A stretch of 64,000 nt of DNA. It comes from Fimbriimonadaceae bacterium (GTDB lineage Bacteria; Armatimonadota; Fimbriimonadia; Fimbriimonadales; Fimbriimonadaceae). The stretch's first letter is position 1, and every line of letters starts with the position of its first letter. Location of the stretch: NCBI GenBank assembly GCA_019454105.1, contig CP075364.1, positions 2,359,362 to 2,423,361 on the forward strand. The letters run 5' to 3'. The position numbers were made by a program, and so were the translations under genes. The notes below the pieces were generated by a model. It worked only from the letters and a program-made list of their open reading frames with translations, was not told the DNA's origin and searched no databases. This document shows positions 1 through 7,334 of the stretch, piece by piece.

Positions 1-81
1 GACTACGACGCCATCGCAGACAATGACGATTTCAGGGCCCATTGGGGCAAGGAACCAGTCAAGTACGGAGGTGACAACTAA
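1..81 (+). CDS. C-terminal end of a cytochrome oxidase subunit (probably subunit I), partial
   Basis: Only the last 26 codons are in the window, reading through to a TAA at 79-81. The tail is hydrophilic and charged, as expected of a cytoplasmic C-terminus. The stop overlaps the start of the next gene by one base (TAATG), which implies translational coupling. Identity is inferred from position, because subunit I normally precedes subunits III and IV in this operon. The residues alone are not diagnostic, and subunit II is an alternative. Confidence 0.5.
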   Translation, partial: DYDAIADNDDFRAHWGKEPVKYGGDN

Positions 82-770
82 TGGCCGCTCACGCGACGAC
101 GCATCCCACAAATCCTGACGAGTCTGAAGTTTACTTCCAATACGAAGACATCGACCAGCAGCAAGAGACGTATATCGTCGGGATGTGGACGTTCATCGTG
201 CAGGAGATCATGTTCTTCGGCCCGTTGTTCCTCATCTACACTCTGTTCAGGTGGAAGTTCCAAGGCGGATTCTACACCTACAGCCAGAAACTCGACTATG
301 TGCTAGGCGGAGTCAACACCATGGTGTTGCTCTTTTCGTCCTTCACCATGGCGCTGGCCGTGCACTATGCACAAAAGAAGCAGACTAAAGAACAGCTTCG
401 CTGCCTGGGGATCACCCTCGCTTGCGGGTTTGGCTTCTTGATCATCAAAGCTTTCGAGTATGCCGACAAGTTTACTCATAGCCTGTTCCCGAACAACTCG
501 TTCATTTGGCCGCCCCATGGGTACGAATACCTCGGAGGAAATCCCGAGCATGCTCGGCTCTTCTTCTCGCTTTACTTCGCCACGACCGGGTTGCACGGTC
601 TCCACGTCGTTGTCGGGATGATTTGTATCGCGAGCCTGATGATCCTCACTGTCCGGAAGGCGCCAACAATCACCGACTATGTCCCGACTGAGATCGTCGG
701 CCTCTACTGGCACTTCGTCGATCTCGTCTGGATCTTCCTCTATCCGCTTTACTACTTGATTCCGAAGTAA
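81..770 (+). CDS. ctaE: Cytochrome c oxidase subunit III
   Basis: This integral membrane subunit of the haem-copper terminal oxidase stabilises subunit I during proton-coupled reduction of oxygen. The 229-residue product has a hydrophilic N-terminus followed by five hydrophobic segments. It carries the family signatures [16 protein letters not shown] and the C-terminal [16 protein letters not shown]. Its length suits the shorter five-helix subunit III. The ATG overlaps the preceding stop codon, and the subunit IV gene follows after 5 bases, so the three genes form one operon. Confidence 0.93.
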   Translation: MAAHATTHPTNPDESEVYFQYEDIDQQQETYIVGMWTFIVQEIMFFGPLFLIYTLFRWKFQGGFYTYSQKLDYVLGGVNTMVLLFSSFTMALAVHYAQKKQTKEQLRCLGITLACGFGFLIIKAFEYADKFTHSLFPNNSFIWPPHGYEYLGGNPEHARLFFSLYFATTGLHGLHVVVGMICIASLMILTVRKAPTITDYVPTEIVGLYWHFVDLVWIFLYPLYYLIPK

Positions 771-775
771 GAACC

Positions 776-1231
776 ATGGCTCACGTCGAACATCACCACC
801 ACGGCCACCACATCACGCCGATCTCTGTCCTCATAAGAACGTTCATCATTCTTGTAGGCCTGATGGTTCTGACGATCGTTGCGGCCAAGGCGCCATATTG
901 GTTTGCTTCCTTAGAGCCATATAGAGGCCTGTGGGTCGTGACGAACGCGATTGCTTTGGGCATCGCCACAATCAAGGCTGTGTTCGTGGTCAGTGAGTTC
1001 ATGGGCGTCAAGTACGCTACGAACCTCATCAAGGTCTACGCGATCGGAGGGTTTGTCTGGTTCTTCTTGCTGTTCATCATGTTCGTCGACTATGCGAGCC
1101 GGCCATGGGAGCCGGTCAAAGGCTGGGAGAACGTCCCCTCCAGCGCATTTCCAAGGAACAAGGACAACGATGCCGGAACACCTTTTCCGCAGTATCCGGG
1201 CGAGGCCAAGCACGGGAAGGACGGCCACTAG
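776..1231 (+). CDS. Cytochrome c oxidase subunit IV (prokaryotic type)
   Basis: This 151-residue small membrane subunit has a His-rich N-terminus (VEHHHHGHHITP) and three hydrophobic segments at roughly residues 18-40, 52-75 and 85-108. A hydrophilic tail of about 40 residues follows. The pattern NAIALGIATIKAVFVVSEFMG matches the prokaryotic COX4/CtaF family, which is peripheral to the catalytic core and helps assembly. It is the last gene of the oxidase operon and ends tail-to-tail with the Crp-type gene, overlapping it by four bases. Confidence 0.85.
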   Translation: MAHVEHHHHGHHITPISVLIRTFIILVGLMVLTIVAAKAPYWFASLEPYRGLWVVTNAIALGIATIKAVFVVSEFMGVKYATNLIKVYAIGGFVWFFLLFIMFVDYASRPWEPVKGWENVPSSAFPRNKDNDAGTPFPQYPGEAKHGKDGH

Positions 1232-1950
1232 GCTCGCTCTTCAGTCTCGGCGATTTGCCTGAGCCTGCGGACGCTCTTGACCAGATACCTTCCCCCTTTC
1301 ACGGTGACAAGACCCTCGTCGCGGAACTGCTTCATGGCCCGGTTCACGTGCTCGCGAGTGCAGTTGATCCGGACGGCCAGTTCGTCCTGTGTGAGCTTTT
1401 CAAGCAACAGGACGCCTTGCCCCTCGACCCTCTCGTGACCATGGCGCGCTGAGTCCAGAAGCGCCGAAGCCAGTCTGCGCGGAACCTTCCATTGAAGCAT
1501 GATCTTGTGGGAGATCGACTCCCGCAGCTTTCGAGAAAGCAGAGAAATGAGACCGCGTGCAAGCCCATGGTCTGCTTCGATCGCATCGAGGATCGCTCGG
1601 GCCGGGACTTCAAGAAGAACAGTCGGTTCGGTGGCCCGGGCGTCAGCTGTTCTGGGCATTCCTTCCAAGACAGAGAGCTCCCCAACGACGTCAGGAGGGT
1701 GGCGCAATGTGATGGACACAGCCCGATCAAGCTCGTTGATCCTCTCAATGCTGAGCTGCCCCGTGACGAGGATGTGCATTGGCCCTGGGTCGTCTCCTTC
1801 CCAATACAGCATCTGGCCTGCGGGAAGCTCCAAGAAGCCGGAGGCATTCGCCAGCCGCAAGAGAGTCTCGTCGCCCGCCAAATGAAACATTTCGCAAGCT
1901 TTCAGAGCGAGGACGGCCTTCTCAGTGTCCTTCTTGAGTCTCGCTGCCAT
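1228..1950 (-). CDS. Crp/Fnr-family transcriptional regulator
   Basis: An N-terminal cyclic-nucleotide-binding-like beta-barrel (about residues 20-130) holds a signature around the phosphate-binding cassette, PPDVVGELSVLEGMPRTADA. A dimerisation helix and a C-terminal winged helix follow (LTQDELAVRINCTREHVNRA). I start it at the ATG at 1950, two bases after the stop of the cyclase-like gene. A longer reading adds 26 uncharacteristic residues. There is no N-terminal cysteine cluster, so it is not an oxygen-sensing Fnr. The PxxRTADARA segment is compatible with cAMP or cGMP binding. Coupling to the upstream cyclase-like gene suggests a local signal and receptor pair. Confidence 0.85.
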   Translation of the reverse strand: MAARLKKDTEKAVLALKACEMFHLAGDETLLRLANASGFLELPAGQMLYWEGDDPGPMHILVTGQLSIERINELDRAVSITLRHPPDVVGELSVLEGMPRTADARATEPTVLLEVPARAILDAIEADHGLARGLISLLSRKLRESISHKIMLQWKVPRRLASALLDSARHGHERVEGQGVLLLEKLTQDELAVRINCTREHVNRAMKQFRDEGLVTVKGGRYLVKSVRRLRQIAETEERA

Positions 1951-1952
1951 GG

Positions 1953-2741
1953 TCAATCGCCCGTTGACTGATTTTGGCCGGGCTCCGGGCGTAAGAACCA
2001 CTTGGGGGCTTCCAAAGACATCCACCAAACGCCGGCCACGAAAAGCCCGAGCCCAATGGCGCTGAGCACCCCCCGCATGTAGCCCTTGAAATACGCGTCG
2101 GCAGCTTCTTCTTCTGCTCGAAACGTCCGACCTGTCGCGCGTCTCAGGGCGATAGGCTCGGACGAAAGGTCGTTTGGGGCATGCGCGATCCAGGCTTTGA
2201 CCGTGGGAAGGTGCCGGGCCTCTTCCAATCCCCCAAAATCACGACGATAGTTAATTTTTTTGCCGACCAACTGGTGCAGATCGTCAGAATAGCAAACTTT
2301 ACCGGGTGGGCAGAGCTGTTCGAGTCTCGCTGCGATCGCCACCGCTCGCCCGGTGACTTGATGCCCTAAGAACACGGCTTCTCCGTAGTGCGCTCCGATC
2401 CGGTGCTTGATCCTTGCCTTCGGATTGGCTGTCTGGCCGTCCGCAAGGACCGCCCAGTCTTGCATGGCGAGCGAGGCCCGCATCGCCGCAAAGGGGTCAT
2501 CGAAGACCAGCTTGAGTCCGTCGCCCCGGTTAGCCGCCACTCTTCCTCCTTCGGCCGCTGCCAGTCGCGCAAACTGGTCCAAGTCCTTGGCCACGCGCAG
2601 AACTACGTCGTCTTCCGCCTCGGCGACCTTCATCGTGTAGCCCGCGACATCAGTGATGACGACGGCTACTTTCGCGTGAGTCGGCTTGATGTCCCGCTCG
2701 TCCTGCGAATCAGCTGATGAAGGATCCTGGGGGCCAGACAC
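1953..2741 (-). CDS. Class III adenylate/guanylate cyclase-like protein with C-terminal membrane helix
   Basis: The 262-residue product has a single cyclase homology domain (about residues 23-190). Metal-binding-type aspartates are visible at D31 (VVITDVAGYT) and D74 (NRGDGLKLVF), and the RIGAHYGEAVFLG strand is present. In the transition-state motif the usual Asn is replaced: A135 in AVAIAARL, with R139 retained. The enzyme may therefore be slow, altered or purely regulatory. A hydrophobic helix near residues 218-240 anchors it to the membrane, which is an unusual C-terminal placement. The Crp/Fnr gene follows by two bases. The cyclic nucleotide produced, if any, cannot be told from sequence. 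Confidence 0.8.
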   Translation of the reverse strand: MSGPQDPSSADSQDERDIKPTHAKVAVVITDVAGYTMKVAEAEDDVVLRVAKDLDQFARLAAAEGGRVAANRGDGLKLVFDDPFAAMRASLAMQDWAVLADGQTANPKARIKHRIGAHYGEAVFLGHQVTGRAVAIAARLEQLCPPGKVCYSDDLHQLVGKKINYRRDFGGLEEARHLPTVKAWIAHAPNDLSSEPIALRRATGRTFRAEEEAADAYFKGYMRGVLSAIGLGLFVAGVWWMSLEAPKWFLRPEPGQNQSTGD

Positions 2742-2753
2742 CGTGCCGCCATT

Positions 2754-3392
2754 CTACGCGCTCTCCTGTCCACTCAGTCTAAAAAGTTCAGACTCGATCC
2801 AACCGAGAATCTCTGACTTGCCAGCTCCCCGCTCGAACTCGCGAGGCTCGCCCCAGGTTGCCACGATCCATGAGAACGCTAGCCGAGGCTTGACTTCGGG
2901 GAACGGCATGACCTTTCTCGATCCATTGATGCCCAGGCAGATGCAACGGACGCCCGTCTGCCGAACGATCAAGGCGACCCCGGGCAACATCGGGAGGAGC
3001 CTCCCGTCAGGACTCAACCGGCCCTCTGGAAAGATACCGACTGCTTCCCCAGACTCGATCAGCTCAATGGCGGTCCTGAGCGCAGTCTTGTCAGGCGCTC
3101 CCTGCTTGATGGGCACTGCCCCAAACCATCGCATGAACTTCCCCATGGCCCCAGTTGTGAAAAGGTCGCGGCGGGCCAAGAACCGGATGTGCCGGCGACA
3201 GGCGTATTGCACGACGACTGGATCTGTGTTCGATTGGTGGTTGGCGATGATCAACAAGGGACCATCGCGGGGCACCTTTCGCCAACCCTTGACGCGAATC
3301 GGGGCCATCAGGCCGAGGAACAGCACAGTGGCAAAGGCCCGCATGAACGGAATCGCAGTCCGAACTCGCCCTGGGTCGGTCTGCTGCTTCAC
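2754..3392 (-). CDS. plsC: 1-acyl-sn-glycerol-3-phosphate acyltransferase (PlsC family)
   Basis: This membrane-associated enzyme transfers a second acyl chain to lysophosphatidic acid. The catalytic NHxxxxD block is present as ANHQSNTDP, and the substrate-binding block as FPEGRLSPDG. Other family blocks follow (GAVPIKQG, PMLPGVALI). I start it at a GTG at 3392 that overlaps the purN stop as GTGA. A longer frame back to 3494 would overlap purN by more than 100 bases, and the extra residues look non-native. A first methionine in a hydrophobic stretch at 3344 is another possible start. Confidence 0.86.
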   Translation of the reverse strand: MKQQTDPGRVRTAIPFMRAFATVLFLGLMAPIRVKGWRKVPRDGPLLIIANHQSNTDPVVVQYACRRHIRFLARRDLFTTGAMGKFMRWFGAVPIKQGAPDKTALRTAIELIESGEAVGIFPEGRLSPDGRLLPMLPGVALIVRQTGVRCICLGINGSRKVMPFPEVKPRLAFSWIVATWGEPREFERGAGKSEILGWIESELFRLSGQESA

Positions 3393-3976
3393 TGTCCCAC
3401 GACCTGGTTCAGAGCTTCTGCATAAGCCTGGTGCTCCAACGCCAAGACTCGGCTGGCAAGTGATTCGACGGTGTCGTCTTGGCGCACCTCGCACTTTCGT
3501 TGGACGATGACTTCGCCCTCGTCATATCTTTCGGAGACATAGTGGACCGTACATCCCGATTCAGTCTCGCCAGCGTCGATGACGGCCTGATGGACTCGCG
3601 ATCCATACAGACCTTTACCCCCAAACTTGGGCAGAAGCGACGGATGAATGTTGAGGATCCGATTCGGGTAGGCATCGAGTACTGAACGAGGCACCAAGTT
3701 CATGAACCCTGCCAGGCAAAGCCACTTGGCATCAACAGATCGTAGGCTTTTGATCAAGTTCGCACCAAAATCTGGCCCATATGCCACCGTCAAGGTTGGG
3801 ATCCCGAGATCCCGGGCCCTTTCGAGAGCGGGAGACAGTGAAGAGGTCGACACTACCAAGGCGACTTCGTACGAGGCCCCGCATTCGGCGGAGGCCCGGA
3901 CGAGAGCCTCCATGTTCGAGCCTCGGCCCTTGGATCCAACAAGGACTGCGACCCTCGCCCGAACTTTCTGGCCCAC
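3389..3976 (-). CDS. purN: Phosphoribosylglycinamide formyltransferase
   Basis: This cytoplasmic purine-synthesis enzyme uses 10-formyl-tetrahydrofolate to formylate GAR. The 195-residue product contains the N-terminal phosphate-binding loop GSKGRGSNMEAL, the catalytic Asn-His block ILNIHPSLLPKFGG, the HxVxxxxDxG region as TVHYVSERYDEGEVI, and the AGFMNLVP core. Its length is typical. It is coupled to plsC through GTGA and faces away from the small plus-strand gene at 4062. Confidence 0.95.
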   Translation of the reverse strand: MGQKVRARVAVLVGSKGRGSNMEALVRASAECGASYEVALVVSTSSLSPALERARDLGIPTLTVAYGPDFGANLIKSLRSVDAKWLCLAGFMNLVPRSVLDAYPNRILNIHPSLLPKFGGKGLYGSRVHQAVIDAGETESGCTVHYVSERYDEGEVIVQRKCEVRQDDTVESLASRVLALEHQAYAEALNQVVGQ

Positions 3977-4061
3977 GACGGCGTTGTACCCTTATACAAG
4001 TGATCTCGCTGGAGTTCAGCTCGCAACCTTCGATCGGTCCAGTTTCTGCCTGGGAGAAAGT

Positions 4062-4346
4062 GTGACGACGTCTCTTCTCATGTGCGCTGCCATGTGCACT
4101 GTCGGTTCCGATCTTAAGATCATCGAAGTCCGAGAGACCCGCGTCTTTGCCGGAAAGCTTGGTCAGCGTGTCACCCTGGCGGCGGAAGCAGAAGTCGATG
4201 GCAAGCCGGTTCACGTCCAATTCACAGGGGCCTATCACACGCGGGCGGCAGGAAGACGAATCGAACTCAAGGTGGGACAGACGATCCATGTCCACGGTGT
4301 CCCGGACAAACGTACGCTGAAGGTCAGTCTCGAAGCGATCCACTAG
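4062..4346 (+). CDS. Small unrecognised protein
   Basis: I choose a GTG start at 4062 because GGGAG lies five bases upstream (4052-4056). In-frame ATGs at 4080 and 4092 are alternatives. The roughly 94-residue product is rich in short beta-type segments (KIIEVRETRVFAGKLGQRV, KPVHVQFTGAYHTR). It has a short hydrophobic N-terminus that could be a weak export signal. I recognise no family. It overlaps the convergent beta-barrel gene by four bases. Confidence 0.5.
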   Translation: MTTSLLMCAAMCTVGSDLKIIEVRETRVFAGKLGQRVTLAAEAEVDGKPVHVQFTGAYHTRAAGRRIELKVGQTIHVHGVPDKRTLKVSLEAIH

Positions 4347-4978
4347 AAGCGGGCCGTGTAAGAGAGTCCGACTGAATACTGATAGCCGTCAGACTTCCTC
4401 ATCGGTGCCCCGCCGGCGACGGTCCATACAAGGCCCGTGATCGTTCCTACTTCACCGGACAGAGCCACCCATGCTGTGCTGCCAGGTCCGGACACGAAGT
4501 CGGCCATGAGCGTCAAGTCTTGCCCGATCGGGGCGTCGATCCCAACCATGAGCCGGTTGCGGTCGTTCTGGTACCAGCCTCCATGCAATCGGAAGGAGGC
4601 AAAATCGTGCCTGGCGACCAAGTACTTGTCTGCCCGACCCTTGTCGAGGTTCGTGAAACCGGCACTGACCGCAATCTTGCCGTCGTTGGGACGCTCGTAA
4701 AGCAGAACCTTGGCGTCCCATGTTGTCGTTCCTTCAAAGTCGTTGGCCAGGCCCAACTCGACCCGGTCAAAGAGGCCAAGGGTGAGCCCGTTCGAGTGAT
4801 AGACCCTTTTGTCGATGTTCCTCTCGTGGCCCGCCAACGCGTACTCGACCATCGCCTCACGGTGGCGAAGGATGTCAGCAATCGGCATGACGACGAGCAC
4901 AGTCGGAGTGGCGGAGAGAATGGATCCCATGCCGGTGGCCAAGGCCAGGATCGAGGCTCGAGTGGTATGGCCCTTCAT
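4343..4978 (-). CDS. Predicted outer-membrane beta-barrel protein
   Basis: The 211-residue product has an N-terminal signal-like segment (about residues 8-30). About eight or more alternating amphipathic strands follow, such as KIAVSAGFTNLDKG, RLMVGIDAPIGQDL and TLMADFVSGPGS. It ends in YSVGLSYTARF; an aromatic last residue is typical of outer-membrane barrels. No enzyme motif is seen. It is transcribed alone. Part of the mature N-terminus (HREAMVEYALAGHERN) is charged and may be periplasmic. Confidence 0.6.
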   Translation of the reverse strand: MKGHTTRASILALATGMGSILSATPTVLVVMPIADILRHREAMVEYALAGHERNIDKRVYHSNGLTLGLFDRVELGLANDFEGTTTWDAKVLLYERPNDGKIAVSAGFTNLDKGRADKYLVARHDFASFRLHGGWYQNDRNRLMVGIDAPIGQDLTLMADFVSGPGSTAWVALSGEVGTITGLVWTVAGGAPMRKSDGYQYSVGLSYTARF

Positions 4979-5050
4979 TTCTTTCCCAACTCCCTCGAAA
5001 GAATTGCCATTAGTTCAGTGATTGAAACCTAACGACAATTACCAGGAGGG

Positions 5051-5145
5051 TGGCGGGAGCGTGTAGGAATCGAACCCACCAGGCCCCTCTTGAGGGCCAC
5101 AACGGTTTTGAAGACCGCGGGACACACCAGCGCCCATTCGCTCCC
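5051..5145 (-). tRNA. selC: tRNA-Sec (anticodon UCA)
   Basis: On the minus strand this 95-nt sequence has a GGGAGCG/CGCTCCC acceptor stem. The anticodon arm is GCGGT-CTTCAAA-ACCGT, placing TCA in the loop. A long variable arm (GGCCCTC...GGGGCC), a TTCGATT T-loop, discriminator G and an encoded CCA complete it. The long extra arm and UCA anticodon identify selenocysteine tRNA, which decodes UGA at SECIS sites. The eighth acceptor pair appears as A-A rather than paired. No selA, selB or selD lies in the window. Confidence 0.9.
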
Positions 5146-5217
5146 AACCCAGTTCCTTGTACCCTAAGTCCCAGCCTAGAGAAACCGATGCCCCTCAGGC
5201 GGGATTCTACTGGTGAG

Positions 5218-5634
5218 ATGAACGTCAGCGTCGAATGGAAGGGCGGGATGGCCTTTCAAGCCGATCCTCCGAGCGGTTTTGGGTTCACCTTGGACTCTCA
5301 TCCCGACTATGGGGGTCAAGGGCTCGGGCCGACTCCTATGGAAACCCTTCTCGCTTCGATCGCCGCCTGTTCGGCGATGGACGTCGTTTCGATCCTAGAA
5401 AAGAAGCGACAAGAGGTCACCGCGTACCGGATCGAGGCCCATGCGGTGAGGCCGCCGGACGGTGAGTACCCGAGGGGGTTCATAGAGGTTGAGATCGTCC
5501 ACCATGTCTCTGGTGTGAATCTGGATCCGGCTGCGGTGGAGAGGGCCATAGAACTCAGCGAGACGAAGTACTGCTCGGTCTTGGCCACGCTCAAGGGTTC
5601 GCCCAAGATCACGAATCGTTTCGTCGTGGCCTAG
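5218..5634 (+). CDS. OsmC/Ohr-family protein
   Basis: OsmC-type proteins are cytoplasmic thiol peroxidases or related thiol-reactive proteins. This copy reads EWKGGMAFQ, GPTPMETLLASIAACSAMDV and later SETKYCSVL, so it has both conserved cysteines (AAC and YC). It most resembles the YhfA-like branch, where the PMExLLxSxxxCxxMDVVSIL block is strong. I use the ATG at 5218; an ATG at 5188 in frame is possible. Any extension further upstream would run into the tRNA-Sec gene. Confidence 0.9.
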   Translation: MNVSVEWKGGMAFQADPPSGFGFTLDSHPDYGGQGLGPTPMETLLASIAACSAMDVVSILEKKRQEVTAYRIEAHAVRPPDGEYPRGFIEVEIVHHVSGVNLDPAAVERAIELSETKYCSVLATLKGSPKITNRFVVA

Positions 5635-5649
5635 CTCAGCCAGGCCACG
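5625..5649. terminator. Hairpin between convergent genes
   Basis: Arms CGTGGCCT (5625-5632) and AGGCCACG (5642-5649) pair perfectly around a 9-nt loop. The hairpin lies between the ends of osmC and the polysaccharide export gene, and could end transcription from either side. There is no clear T tract, so it may be factor-dependent. Confidence 0.45.
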
Positions 5650-5652
5650 ACA

Positions 5653-6627
5653 CTAGCGACGGTTGAAGACTGTGATCCCGAAGCGGTCAAGAATGAAGAA
5701 CGCATTGGCGACCTCGCTCAAGAGGCCAAGGTTCGGATTGTTGTTCCTGGGCACGACGACCGTATCGCCAGGCTTCAGGAAGATGTTCTGGCTCGAATCG
5801 CCCTTCTTGACAAACTTGACGTAATCGGCTTGGATGCGGATGTACTCGTTCCGCACGCCTGGCTTCTTGCGGATGATCACGATCCGGCTCTGCCAAGCGG
5901 TGGGAAGTCCGCCGCGGGTTCGAGCCATCGCGTCGTTCAGGGTCATCTCCTCTTCATAGGGGATGATGACCGGCTCACGGACCTCGCCGATCACTCGGAC
6001 GTAGTTCTGATCGTCCACTTGCGGCACCAGGAGGATGTCTCCGTCCTTGATCTCATAGTTCTGGGACAGGTCGCCTCGCAGCAACATGGCCCGAAGGTCG
6101 ACAGGGACATACTCGCGCCAACCTTTCCTCTGGAACCTTGCCCGCTTGAGGTCGGCTGAGAACGGCAAACTGCCAGCCAGCGACAAGAGATTGATCAACT
6201 TGTCGCCGGGACGGACTTCAAAGGTGCCGGGCCGCTCGACAGAACCCAACACAGAAGCAAGGATCCTCCTCGGTCTCAAGAGCGTCACCGAGACCCGGGG
6301 CTTGATGATTCTTAACTGCCGGTCGTACTCGAACGACAGCGCCGCCTCGAGTTCCGTGGTCGTCTTGCCCTCGGCCTTGACCAAGCCAATGAACGGAGCG
6401 GTGATGAACCCGTCTTGGGTCACAGTCACCTGGGCCACGATCTGAGCTTCTTCCCAGACTCGAATGTCGAGGACGTCCTCGATCTGGATCCGGTAAGTGC
6501 CCCCGTCCGCCTGGGCCACGGCCAGATTGGCCATGAGGCTCAATAGCAGGGCCAGTACAAAACCGTAAAGCTTGCTACCCATATTCGCGTCCATGCGGCG
6601 GATTCCTTGAGAGTCCAGACGGATCAT
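5653..6627 (-). CDS. Polysaccharide export protein (Wza/SLBB family)
   Basis: After a signal peptide (hydrophobic stretch ending ANLAVAQA) comes a polysaccharide export domain: YRIQIEDVLDIRVWEE, TVTQDGFITAPFIGLVKAEG. SLBB-type repeats follow (ILASVLGSVERPGTFEVRPGDKL, YVRVIGEVREPVIIPYEEEM). It ends in a C-terminal segment with FLKPGDTVVVPR. Such proteins form or cap the outer-membrane channel for exopolysaccharide. The ATG at 6627 overlaps the rsmI stop (ATGA), but ATGs at 6594 and 6582 would give a more ordinary signal peptide. No other capsule gene is nearby, so this is an orphan copy. Confidence 0.85.
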   Translation of the reverse strand: MIRLDSQGIRRMDANMGSKLYGFVLALLLSLMANLAVAQADGGTYRIQIEDVLDIRVWEEAQIVAQVTVTQDGFITAPFIGLVKAEGKTTTELEAALSFEYDRQLRIIKPRVSVTLLRPRRILASVLGSVERPGTFEVRPGDKLINLLSLAGSLPFSADLKRARFQRKGWREYVPVDLRAMLLRGDLSQNYEIKDGDILLVPQVDDQNYVRVIGEVREPVIIPYEEEMTLNDAMARTRGGLPTAWQSRIVIIRKKPGVRNEYIRIQADYVKFVKKGDSSQNIFLKPGDTVVVPRNNNPNLGLLSEVANAFFILDRFGITVFNRR

Positions 6628-7328
6628 ACCTGTTCGATGTCTTCAGGCGCCGGTCCCTTTCGCAACCCCTCAAGGACAAGTGTGACTTCGCCCTTTCGGG
6701 GGACTTCGGTCGGATCCGGAATCTTTGGTAGTCGGCTCCGCCAAATTTGCTGGTGCACCTTAGTCAGTTCTCGGCAGATCGCGTACCTTCTGGAGCCCAA
6801 GGCCCTAAAGCAGTCTTCCAGGCAGGCCGCGACCCGGTGCGGCGATTCGAAAATCACAACTGCGAGGGTCGAATCGGCGAAGGAGCCAAGCACCGCCTTT
6901 CGAGCGCCAGTCTTACGCGGCAAGAAACCAAGGAACGCATACCGCTGGGCGTAAAACCCGCTCAAGGAGAGAGCCGTGGTCACCGCGCTCGCGCCCGGCA
7001 CACTGTCGACCGAAAGCCCCCTCTCGTGGCAGAGATCCACGAGGACGGCTCCTGGGTCGCTCACGACGGGCGTTCCCGCGTCTGTGGTCAAACACAGAGT
7101 GCTTCCTTGGGCGATCTGCCCAACGATCTCTTCGATGCGGCCCTGAGGACTATGGTCGTTCAGGACCCGCATTGGCAACTTGACGCCCAGAGCGGACTGA
7201 AGCCGCCCACCTGTGCGCGTGTCTTCGACGACCCAAGCGTCGGCCCCACACAACTCCTCTCGGGCCCGGGCCGAGAGGTCGCCCAGGTTGCCGATCGGAG
7301 TGGCGACGACGACGAGGCGGCCTGCCAA
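6624..7328 (-). CDS. rsmI: 16S rRNA (cytidine(1402)-2'-O)-methyltransferase
   Basis: This SAM-dependent enzyme methylates C1402 in the ribosomal P site. The 234-residue product has the family landmarks VVVATPIGNLGDLSARA, VVEDTRTGGRL, LTTDAGTPVVSDPG and VPGASAVTTALSLSGF. It is shorter than the E. coli enzyme because it lacks the C-terminal extension. It lies between the SurA-like gene (6-bp gap) and the export gene (4-bp overlap), so the three are probably co-transcribed. Confidence 0.93.
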   Translation of the reverse strand: MAGRLVVVATPIGNLGDLSARAREELCGADAWVVEDTRTGGRLQSALGVKLPMRVLNDHSPQGRIEEIVGQIAQGSTLCLTTDAGTPVVSDPGAVLVDLCHERGLSVDSVPGASAVTTALSLSGFYAQRYAFLGFLPRKTGARKAVLGSFADSTLAVVIFESPHRVAACLEDCFRALGSRRYAICRELTKVHQQIWRSRLPKIPDPTEVPRKGEVTLVLEGLRKGPAPEDIEQV

Positions 7329-7334
7329 AGCCCT

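Noticed and set aside
5050-5217. N-terminal extension of OsmC
   Set aside because: It runs across the tRNA-Sec gene; the OsmC fold starts at the ATG at 5218.
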